A DNA stretch of 9,161 bases from Acidaminococcus fermentans (GTDB taxonomy: Bacteria; Bacillota_C; Negativicutes; Acidaminococcales; Acidaminococcaceae), in contig SFHH01000075.1 in assembly GCA_004555735.1 (NCBI GenBank), positions 1 to 9,161 on the forward strand, given 5' to 3'. A program made the translations under genes and the position numbers. This document shows, one piece after another, positions 1 through 5,112 of this stretch; positions within the stretch are counted from its first letter, which is position 1; every line of letters begins with the position of its first letter. A model generated the notes under the pieces. That model was not told the origin of the DNA. It did not search any database and saw nothing but the letters and a program-made list of their open reading frames with translations.

Positions 1-53
1 GAAGTATACCCTTTTTCTCTTGCCTTTTACTGCCAGGAGTAAAAAGAGACAAC

Positions 54-106
54 AAAAAAGGAGCTGTGAAGAAATGAATCCTCATTTCTTCACAGCTCCC
101 TTTTTT
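54..106. terminator. Long perfect hairpin with flanking A and T runs (bidirectional terminator or attenuator)
   Basis: An 18-bp perfect stem (60-77 with 82-99) encloses a 4-nt loop (78-81). It is preceded by six A (54-59) and followed by six T (101-106), so it looks like an intrinsic terminator on both strands. It ends only 15 nt before the nhaC start codon, leaving no room for a promoter between them. It therefore either terminates an upstream gene outside the window with some read-through, or acts as a leader attenuator for nhaC. The hairpin is clear; its role is inferred. Confidence 0.8.
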
Positions 107-121
107 AGAAAGGAAGATAGC

Positions 122-1429
122 ATGAAAAACGATGAAAGCCGCAATCTGGGGGGGCTGGCCTTCCTGCCCCTTCTGGTTTTCCTGGGACTGTATATTGGCT
201 GCGGTCTCTGTTTCACTCTCCTGGGGTTCCCCAAACCTTTCAGCTTCCTGCCCCGGCACGTGGCACTCCTGGCCGGGACACTGGTGGCGTTTTATCTCTG
301 GAGGAAAGGTCCCATTGATGAAAAATTAAAGGTTTACTGTACCGGCATGGGGGATCCCGGGGTCATGATGATCGTGCTGATCTACCTCCTGGCCGGAGGC
401 TTCCAGGGAGCCGCTGCTGCCATCGGAGGCAAGAGTTCCGTGGTAAATTTCTGTCTTCAGTTCATCCCGCCTTCTTTCCTGATCCCTGGGGTGTTCCTGT
501 TCTGCTGCTTCATCTCCACGGCCATCGGCACCAGCATGGGGACCATCGCCGCCATGGCTCCAGTGGCCATCGGTGTGGCCCAGGGGGCCGGCCTCAACGC
601 AGCAGCGGTGTGCGCCGCGGTGATCTGCGGGTCTTATTTCGGAGATAACCTGTCCATGATCTCTGATACCACCATTGCGGCGGCAGAAGGGTGCGGATCG
701 AAAATGCGGGACAAGTTCCGGATGAACTTCGCCATTGCCCTGCCGGCAGCCCTGGTGAGCCTGGTGCTGTTCTATCTGGTCAGCGGCCAGGTCCAAGGAG
801 GCATCCAGGTGGGGGATTACAATATCTTGCAGGTTCTGCCCTATGTGGTGGTCCTGGTCTTGGCCCTTCTGGGGATCAATGTGGCCCTGGTGCTGTTCGG
901 CGGCATCCTTTTGACCGGAGTCATCGGCCTTTCCCAGGGAACGGTGGATATATTCACCTGGTCCAAAGGGCTGGGAGATGGGATGGCGGACATGTTCTCC
1001 ATCAGCATGGTGGCCATCCTGGTCTCTGGGATCATCGGCTTGGTCCGGTATTACGGGGGTGTGGAATGGCTGGTGGCCAAGATCACCGGCTGGATCCATG
1101 GCCGGAAGGGAGCTGAATACGGCATCGGTCTCCTTTCCGGGATCCTTTCGGCCGCCATGGTGAACAACACCATCGCCATCATCGTCACCTGTCCCATCGC
1201 TAAGGTCATCGGGAAGAAATACGAGATCGCTCCCAAACGGCTGGCCAGCCTGGTGGATATCTTCGCCTGCAGCTTCCTGTGCGTCATGCCCCATGACGGA
1301 GGGATGCTGATCGTCACCCAGCTGGCAGGCACCTCGCCTCTGGAAGTGATGAAATACTGCTACTATATCTACGCTCTCCTCATCGCTGCCTGCGTGACCA
1401 TCCAGCTGGGGACCCATGAGAACAAGTAA
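122..1429 (+). CDS. nhaC: Na+/H+ antiporter, NhaC family
   Basis: A 435-residue, highly hydrophobic inner-membrane protein predicted to exchange Na+ for H+ in ion and pH homeostasis. Hydrophobic segments fill most of its length, for example about 11-33, 46-60, 79-95, 118-135, 141-170, 202-222, 238-270, 292-310, 335-358, 378-400 and 411-428. Family-type motifs are GTSMGT (136-141), GDNLSMISDTT (174-184), the polar NNT break in a helix (348-350) and a Gly/Asp/His-rich stretch near 388-395. Length is normal for the family. I chose the ATG at 122 because AAGGAAG lies about 7 nt upstream; an in-frame extension back to 20 would cross the upstream hairpin and is charged and unlike the family. The gene stands alone between two terminators. 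Related NhaC-family members can carry amino-acid or organic-acid antiport (for example malate/lactate), so the exact substrates are uncertain. Confidence 0.88.
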   Translation: MKNDESRNLGGLAFLPLLVFLGLYIGCGLCFTLLGFPKPFSFLPRHVALLAGTLVAFYLWRKGPIDEKLKVYCTGMGDPGVMMIVLIYLLAGGFQGAAAAIGGKSSVVNFCLQFIPPSFLIPGVFLFCCFISTAIGTSMGTIAAMAPVAIGVAQGAGLNAAAVCAAVICGSYFGDNLSMISDTTIAAAEGCGSKMRDKFRMNFAIALPAALVSLVLFYLVSGQVQGGIQVGDYNILQVLPYVVVLVLALLGINVALVLFGGILLTGVIGLSQGTVDIFTWSKGLGDGMADMFSISMVAILVSGIIGLVRYYGGVEWLVAKITGWIHGRKGAEYGIGLLSGILSAAMVNNTIAIIVTCPIAKVIGKKYEIAPKRLASLVDIFACSFLCVMPHDGGMLIVTQLAGTSPLEVMKYCYYIYALLIAACVTIQLGTHENK

Positions 1430-1432
1430 AGG

Positions 1433-1480
1433 AAGTCAAGAGGGGCTGTTTGCATAGCAACAGCCCCTCTTGACTTTTTT
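1433..1480 (+). terminator. Rho-independent terminator of nhaC
   Basis: A 17-bp perfect stem (1434-1450 with 1459-1475) has an 8-nt loop and leads into a T run ending at 1480. It begins 4 nt after the nhaC stop codon. The right arm also contains TTGACT, which serves as the candidate -35 of the next promoter. Confidence 0.93.
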
Positions 1481-1498
1481 AACTGTATTTGCTAAAAT
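1470..1498 (+). promoter_or_regulatory. Predicted sigma-A promoter of the trx operon, overlapping the nhaC terminator
   Basis: The -35 hexamer TTGACT (1470-1475) is separated by exactly 17 bp from an extended -10, TGcTAAAAT (1490-1498). Each hexamer matches the consensus at 5 of 6 positions. The -35 is in the right arm and T-run junction of the upstream terminator. Predicted transcription start is near 1505, giving a leader of about 45 nt before trxA. Confidence 0.75.
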
Positions 1499-1504
1499 TA
1501 CAGT
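1482..1504. promoter_or_regulatory. Operator-like near-palindrome over the trxA -10 element
   Basis: The arms ACTGTAtTT (1482-1490) and AAtTACAGT (1496-1504) are complementary at 8 of 9 positions around a 5-nt centre. The palindrome covers the whole -10 hexamer, the position where a dimeric repressor would block RNA polymerase. The Rrf2-type regulator encoded three genes into the same cluster is the obvious candidate binder, but this is inference from position and symmetry only. Confidence 0.4.
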
Positions 1505-1549
1505 AATTAAAGATCCACTGTTTTCAATAGATTAAAGGAGGTCGTATTC

Positions 1550-1876
1550 ATGGAATTCTTACATATCACCAAAGACAATTTCGATAAAGAGGTGCTCCAG
1601 AGCAGCAAACCCATGGTGGTAGGCTTTTCCGCTCCTTGGTGCGGGTACTGCAAACGGCTGAAACCGGCCCTGGGCCAGCTGGCTATGGAAATCGCCGACA
1701 AGGTGTCTTTCGGCGGCGTGAACATCGATGAAGAACGGGAACTGGCAGAACAGTACAAGATCGAGACCATCCCCAGCCTGATGCTGGTGAAAGACGGCCT
1801 GTGCAGCGAACTGCTGGTGAATCCGCCTTCCAAAGCAGCGGTGAAGACCTGGCTCCAGGAGAAAGGCGCATTATGA
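1550..1876 (+). CDS. trxA: Thioredoxin (CGYC active site)
   Basis: A 108-residue single-domain thioredoxin-fold protein, the usual length for a cytoplasmic thioredoxin. It should reduce protein disulfides and be recharged by the reductase encoded next to it. The active site is APWCGYC (residues 28-34, cysteines 31 and 34), and the fold's cis-proline is seen in TIPS (Pro75). A canonical thioredoxin has CGPC; the Tyr in place of Pro is expected to shift the redox potential and resembles variant thioredoxins and glutaredoxin-like CPYC sites. There is no signal peptide. The start is set by AAAGGAGG (1534-1541), 8 nt before the ATG. It is first in a trxA-trxB pair joined by an ATGA overlap, which implies translational coupling. 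The family assignment is firm; the preferred partner proteins are unknown. Confidence 0.93.
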   Translation: MEFLHITKDNFDKEVLQSSKPMVVGFSAPWCGYCKRLKPALGQLAMEIADKVSFGGVNIDEERELAEQYKIETIPSLMLVKDGLCSELLVNPPSKAAVKTWLQEKGAL

Positions 1877-2790
1877 GCAAAGTCTATGACATCCTGATCA
1901 TCGGCGGCGGCCCCGCTGGCTATACCGCCGCTCTCTACGGGGCCAGGAGCGGTTTCTCTACCGCAGTGCTGGAAAAGCTGTCCCCGGGAGGCCAGATGGC
2001 TACCACCAGCGACGTGGAAAACTATCCTGGCTTCCCTGGCGTGGTAGATGGGTTCGAACTGGGAGAACGGATGCAGGAAGGTGCAGAGAAGGCCGGAGCG
2101 GAAACGGTCTTTGCGGAAGTCACCAAACTGGATCTCTTAGCGGACCCCAAAGTGGTGGAAACTTCAGAAGGGACCTTCCTGGGCCGGACGGTGATCTTGG
2201 CTACGGGGGCCCATCCCCGGAAACTGGGGATCCCCCAGGAGGAGGCTCTGGTGAACCGGGGCGTGGCCTATTGCGCCACCTGTGACGGCAACTTCTACAA
2301 AGACAAAGTGGTGGTGGTCAACGGCGGGGGCAATACGGCTGTGGGCGATGCCCTGTACCTGGCCAAACTGGCCAGCAAGGTCTATCTGGTCCACCGGCGG
2401 GATACCCTGCGGGCTACGCCCATTTATCTCCAGAGGCTGAAGGACGCCGGGGTGGAGATCATCTGGAACAGTGTAGTTTCCGGGCTCCAGGCAGACAAGA
2501 AACTGACCGGGGTGGAGCTGACGGATGTGAAGACCGGAGAGAAACGGGTGCTGCCGGCGGATGGCCTGTTCGTAGCCATCGGACAGCTGCCGGAAAGCAG
2601 CCTGGCGGCCGGACAGGTGGCCACCGACAAGGCCGGCTATATCCTGGCAGGGGAAGACACCAAAACCTCCGTACCCGGTGTGTTCGCCGTAGGGGATGTG
2701 CGGACCAAGGCCGTGCGTCAGATCGTCACCGCTGCTGCCGACGGAGCGGTAGCCGTCCATTTTGCCGAGGAATATCTCAACGAAAAATAA
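1873..2790 (+). CDS. trxB: Thioredoxin reductase (NADPH-dependent flavoprotein)
   Basis: A 305-residue low-molecular-weight thioredoxin reductase, close to the typical 300-320. The FAD-binding GGGPAG is at residues 11-16, the redox-active CATC at 134-137, the nucleotide-binding GGGNTA at 151-156 followed by VHRRD (173-177), whose arginines favour NADPH, and the C-terminal FAD motif GVFAVGD at 269-275. It transfers electrons from NADPH through FAD to the Cys pair and on to thioredoxin. The ATG overlaps the trxA stop codon (ATGA, 1873-1876), and AGGAG at 1857-1861 lies inside the end of trxA. In-frame sequence upstream of this ATG is trxA in another frame, so the longer reading is rejected. The frame continues open past the stop (2788-2790) into the Rrf2-type gene, so only one TAA separates the two proteins. 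Confidence 0.95.
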   Translation: MSKVYDILIIGGGPAGYTAALYGARSGFSTAVLEKLSPGGQMATTSDVENYPGFPGVVDGFELGERMQEGAEKAGAETVFAEVTKLDLLADPKVVETSEGTFLGRTVILATGAHPRKLGIPQEEALVNRGVAYCATCDGNFYKDKVVVVNGGGNTAVGDALYLAKLASKVYLVHRRDTLRATPIYLQRLKDAGVEIIWNSVVSGLQADKKLTGVELTDVKTGEKRVLPADGLFVAIGQLPESSLAAGQVATDKAGYILAGEDTKTSVPGVFAVGDVRTKAVRQIVTAAADGAVAVHFAEEYLNEK

Positions 2791-2800
2791 AAGGAAGGGG
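2791..2800 (+). promoter_or_regulatory. Displaced Shine-Dalgarno site for the Rrf2-type gene
   Basis: The purine run AAGGAAGGGG lies 41 nt before the ATG at 2842, too far for normal use. Immediately before that ATG the sequence is GCGAGCAAGT, which has no good Shine-Dalgarno match. If the hairpin 2802-2831 folds, the effective spacing falls to about 11 nt. This is a structural inference. Confidence 0.35.
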
Positions 2801-2801
2801 A

Positions 2802-2831
2802 AAAGCAGGCTGGCAGAGACCGGCCTGCTTT
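2802..2831 (+). terminator. Hairpin between trxB and the Rrf2-type gene (weak terminator or translation-control structure)
   Basis: The left arm 2802-2813 pairs with 2820-2831 (12 bp including one G-T wobble) around a 6-nt loop. The stem ends in only three T followed by GCG, so it is a poor intrinsic terminator. It sits exactly between a good Shine-Dalgarno sequence and the start codon of the next gene, so it may tune expression of the regulator relative to trxA-trxB. Confidence 0.55.
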
Positions 2832-2841
2832 GCGAGCAAGT

Positions 2842-3351
2842 ATGAAAAGTGATTTTATTGTGGCTGTCCATGCGTTAGTCTATTTGTCCCATCGGGGGTG
2901 TCTGGCTTCCAGCGAAGAATTGGCGGAAAACATCTGCACCAATCCGGCAAGGGTCCGGAAAATCATGGGAAAATTGAAGAAAATGGGCATCATCACCACC
3001 CGGGAAGGCCATGTGGGAGGATACTGTCCTTGTGAAGGGCTGGAAAAAGTCACCTTGTACGAGATCGCCCAAGGAATGGGAACCGTCTTCGTGGATACCA
3101 AGTGGCGCAGCGGGAACGAAGAGAACAACTGCTTCATCAGCAGTGGCATGTCCTCCGTGTTCGATGCCCTGTACCGGGATCTGGACCGGCTGTGTATGGA
3201 CCATCTGAAGGGAATCACCCTGGGGGATGTGACCCAGGATATCGTGGAAACCCAGCGCAGCAGCATGAGAGAATGCCATGGGGCTATCAGCGGGGATTGT
3301 CCTGCCTGGCAGAAGGCCCAGGAGGGACAGGGAACTTGCCTGGAAAAATGA
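2842..3351 (+). CDS. Rrf2-family transcriptional regulator, cysteine-rich
   Basis: A 169-residue protein with the layout of the Rrf2 family. It has an N-terminal winged helix-turn-helix (recognition region about residues 22-50, ending in KLKKMGI; wing GHVGGY at 56-61) and a C-terminal dimerisation helix (about 103-123). Nine cysteines are visible (20, 32, 62, 64, 97, 118, 145, 153, 166), an unusual number for the size. IscR/NsrR-type regulators use three clustered cysteines for an Fe-S cluster; that exact spacing is not evident here, so thiol-based or metal sensing is equally possible. It lies downstream of trxB in the same frame and is probably co-transcribed with the thioredoxin genes, suggesting redox-responsive control. 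The ATG at 2842 gives the family-like N-terminus; a TTG at 2830 is possible but lies inside the hairpin. It is not clearly IscR, CymR or NsrR. Confidence 0.82.
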   Translation: MKSDFIVAVHALVYLSHRGCLASSEELAENICTNPARVRKIMGKLKKMGIITTREGHVGGYCPCEGLEKVTLYEIAQGMGTVFVDTKWRSGNEENNCFISSGMSSVFDALYRDLDRLCMDHLKGITLGDVTQDIVETQRSSMRECHGAISGDCPAWQKAQEGQGTCLEK

Positions 3352-3380
3352 CTGTTGCATTATCCGTTCTGTCCAAAGTA

Positions 3381-3389
3381 TGCTATAAT
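3381..3389 (+). promoter_or_regulatory. Extended -10 promoter for the SIMPL-domain gene
   Basis: TGcTATAAT (3381-3389) is a perfect -10 hexamer with the TG extension. No good -35 lies at 17-18 bp; the nearest, TTGCAT (3355-3360), is 23 bp away. Predicted transcription start is near 3396, about 28 nt before the start codon. Confidence 0.7.
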
Positions 3390-3423
3390 ACCTGTATTCA
3401 CAAATTTCTTATGGGGTGATTCT

Positions 3424-4146
3424 ATGAAAAAAATCGGAGCATTGTTTGCAGCAGCTGTACTGGCTTTTAGCCTCCATGCCACACCGGCCTGGGCGGATCA
3501 GCCCTTGGACACCATCCAGATCACTGGGACAGCCAGCCGTACGGTGGACCCGGACATGGCCACGGTGAACTTTGCCTATGAGAAACAGGGAGCGACCCTG
3601 GAAGAAGTCCGGGAAGCTGGGGCCCAGGCCAGCCAAAAATTCGTGCGTACCATGGTGGCCCAGGGCATTGCCCGGGACGATATCGCCACTACAGGATACA
3701 ATGTGTCTCCTCGATATACCTATCAGAAGAACGGGGGACAGAAACTTGTGGGCTATCAGGTGACCGCGGACTGGAGCGTGAAGGTCAAGAACCTGGATGC
3801 TCTGGGGACGGTGATCGACAAGGGTCTGGAAAGTGCCAACCGGATGGACAATGTGCGGTTCGGGCTCCAGGATGAAAACCTGATCAAACGGCAGCTGCTG
3901 GGGCAGGCTGTGGAAAATGCCAAATATACGGCCCAGGCAGTGGCCAATGCCGGCGGACGGGGACTGGGCGTACTGCGCCAGGCCAGCATCCCCACCACGT
4001 CCGTGGTGGAAGCCCAGCCCCTCCTGATGGCTCGGATGGAAAAATTGGAGGTGGCCAATGATGCAGCCACTCCTACCCAACTGGCTCCCAAAGCCTTGAC
4101 AGTGACGGTACGGGTGAATACGCTGTTTGCCCTGACCCTGGAGTAA
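3424..4146 (+). CDS. Secreted SIMPL-domain (DUF541) protein
   Basis: A 240-residue exported protein. The N-terminus is a clear Sec signal peptide: KK at residues 2-3, a hydrophobic core of about 4-17, and a cleavage site after AWA (22-24). The mature part, from ITGTAS through VNTLFALTLE at the C-terminus, has the SIMPL/DUF541 pattern (YggE and BP26-like): an early beta strand with ITG.A, the VDPDMATVNFAYEKQG segment, a long alpha-helical middle, and a C-terminal VTVRV strand. Family members form oligomers in the periplasm or outside the cell, and E. coli YggE has been linked to oxidative stress; the molecular function is not settled. The start is supported by GGGGTGA (3413-3419) and the promoter at 3381. 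It has its own promoter, separate from the trx cluster, and probably shares its transcript with the nucleosidase gene 4 nt downstream. Confidence 0.86.
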   Translation: MKKIGALFAAAVLAFSLHATPAWADQPLDTIQITGTASRTVDPDMATVNFAYEKQGATLEEVREAGAQASQKFVRTMVAQGIARDDIATTGYNVSPRYTYQKNGGQKLVGYQVTADWSVKVKNLDALGTVIDKGLESANRMDNVRFGLQDENLIKRQLLGQAVENAKYTAQAVANAGGRGLGVLRQASIPTTSVVEAQPLLMARMEKLEVANDAATPTQLAPKALTVTVRVNTLFALTLE

Positions 4147-4150
4147 GGAT

Positions 4151-4921
4151 ATGGCAGGACAGAAAAAGGAACCGGCTTTTCTCCTGGGGGAAAAGCCGGT
4201 TTTACTGCAAGGAGCCATGGAATTGGAAGTGGCGGTGCTCCGGGAGGCTCTGACTGACTGCCGCAGCTTCCAGTATGGTGCCTTTCCCTTCTGGGAAGGC
4301 AAACTGGGGGACCAGCCGGTGATCCTGAGCCGGACGGGCATCGGCACGGCAGCGGCGGCAGCGGCCACTGCCGTGGGATGTACCATGTTCCAGCCTGCCC
4401 TGGTGCTGAACCAGGGGACGGCAGGGGGTTATCCGGAAGGGGTACGGCCCTTCGATCTGGTGATCGGAGAACGGTGGTACAACAGCAATGCCTTGTTCCA
4501 GAGCCGGTATGGCCAGGAGTATGCCCTGGACCTGGAGGCTTTGGAAGGGGAAAGCAAAGAAAGCGGATTCACCGGGGAAAAGCCTTTTTGGCACTGGTGC
4601 GATCAGGATGCCCTGGAGTGGCTGGACCGGGAAGGGATCCGCTGGCACCGGGGCCGGGCCCTGGTAGGGGGCATTGCTTCCGGAGACCGGTGGAACGCCT
4701 GTCCGGACACCATCCGGCAGCTGGAACAGGCCACCGGTGCCCTGTGCGAAGAAATGGAAACCGCCGCTGCCGGGGAGACGGCCGGCCGGTTCGGGATCCC
4801 CTTCGGAGCCGTCCGGGTGATCTCCAACAACAACCGGACCGGGGAGCCTTTCGACCCGGAAACGGCCAGAGCATTGCAGGAGTGGATTGTCAGGGCAGTG
4901 CAGAGTGCAGAGCGGGACTGA
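4151..4921 (+). CDS. Nucleosidase of the MTA/SAH nucleosidase (PNP/UDP phosphorylase) superfamily
   Basis: A 256-residue cytoplasmic enzyme. The motifs align with bacterial MTA/SAH nucleosidase: GAMELEV (21-27, Glu26 matching catalytic Glu12 of the E. coli enzyme), the GTAGG loop (89-93), ASGD (176-179) and EEMETAA (200-206, Met202-Glu203 matching the ribose-binding Met173-Glu174). The catalytic Asp of the E. coli RAISDVAD segment is replaced by Asn226 in RVISNNN, and the usual YHD.D becomes YNSN (110-113). In related phosphorylases Asn at the base pocket favours 6-oxopurines and Asp favours adenine, so a hypoxanthine-releasing role such as futalosine hydrolase is possible. The ATG at 4151 is preferred, although AAGGA is only 1 nt upstream, because the GAME strand is needed; starting at ATG 4217 would delete it. 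It probably shares a transcript with the SIMPL gene. Family is sure; substrate is not. Confidence 0.75.
   Translation: MAGQKKEPAFLLGEKPVLLQGAMELEVAVLREALTDCRSFQYGAFPFWEGKLGDQPVILSRTGIGTAAAAAATAVGCTMFQPALVLNQGTAGGYPEGVRPFDLVIGERWYNSNALFQSRYGQEYALDLEALEGESKESGFTGEKPFWHWCDQDALEWLDREGIRWHRGRALVGGIASGDRWNACPDTIRQLEQATGALCEEMETAAAGETAGRFGIPFGAVRVISNNNRTGEPFDPETARALQEWIVRAVQSAERD
4170..4203 (+). terminator. Terminator-like hairpin inside the 5' end of the nucleosidase gene
   Basis: A 14-bp stem (4170-4183 with 4188-4201, one G-T wobble) with a 4-nt loop is followed by a short T run (4200-4203). It begins 23 nt after the SIMPL stop codon but lies within the nucleosidase coding sequence (residues about 7-18). 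It may partially terminate the SIMPL transcript or control translation of the nucleosidase. The T tract is weak. Confidence 0.45.
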
Positions 4922-4923
4922 TA

Positions 4924-5069
4924 AGAAGTCAGACACGATCCCCCAAGGGGTCCTTGAGACGTCAGACGTCAGCTCTGTTCGGCCATAACAGTAGGTCAGT
5001 ACTGCTTTAATGCCAACAAACTGACTTCTGGCTTCTGAAAGGCCTGAAAGGCCGGTCTGACGTCTTTTT
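4924..5069. repeat. Repeat-rich convergent intergenic region
   Basis: There is no gene here. Short related units built on GTCAGAC or its complement recur. A 7-bp tandem (agacgtc twice) lies in 4957-4970 and a 9-bp tandem (tgaaaggcc twice) at 5036-5053. One inverted repeat pairs 4924-4932 with 5021-5029 (9 bp). A second pairs 4957-4967 with 5055-5065 (11 bp) and ends in TTTTT (5065-5069). The two cross rather than nest. CAGTACTG (4997-5004) is a perfect palindrome. The second repeat could act as a poor long-loop terminator for the nucleosidase transcript, but the origin of the region is unknown. Confidence 0.5.
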
Positions 5070-5075
5070 CATCAT

Positions 5076-5109
5076 AAAAAAAGCTGCCGCACTGGGCGGC
5101 AGCTTTTTT
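5076..5109. terminator. Bidirectional terminator between the nucleosidase gene and purC
   Basis: GCTGCCGC (5083-5090) pairs with GCGGCAGC (5096-5103) around a 5-nt loop, flanked by seven A (5076-5082) and six T (5104-5109). It can stop transcription from both sides, ending purC on the minus strand (3 nt after its stop codon) and any plus-strand read-through from the nucleosidase gene. Confidence 0.93.
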
Positions 5110-5112
5110 CGC

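Noticed and set aside
326..1417. Long minus-strand open frame of 363 codons opposite nhaC
   Set aside because: It is antisense to a well-supported membrane protein, with no ribosome site, Asp/His/Gln-rich low-complexity composition and no family resemblance. It arises from codon bias of the GC-rich gene.
4378..5010. Plus-strand open frame of 210 codons overlapping the nucleosidase gene
   Set aside because: It is an Arg/Gly/Pro-rich alternate frame of the nucleosidase, which has clear motifs in its own frame.
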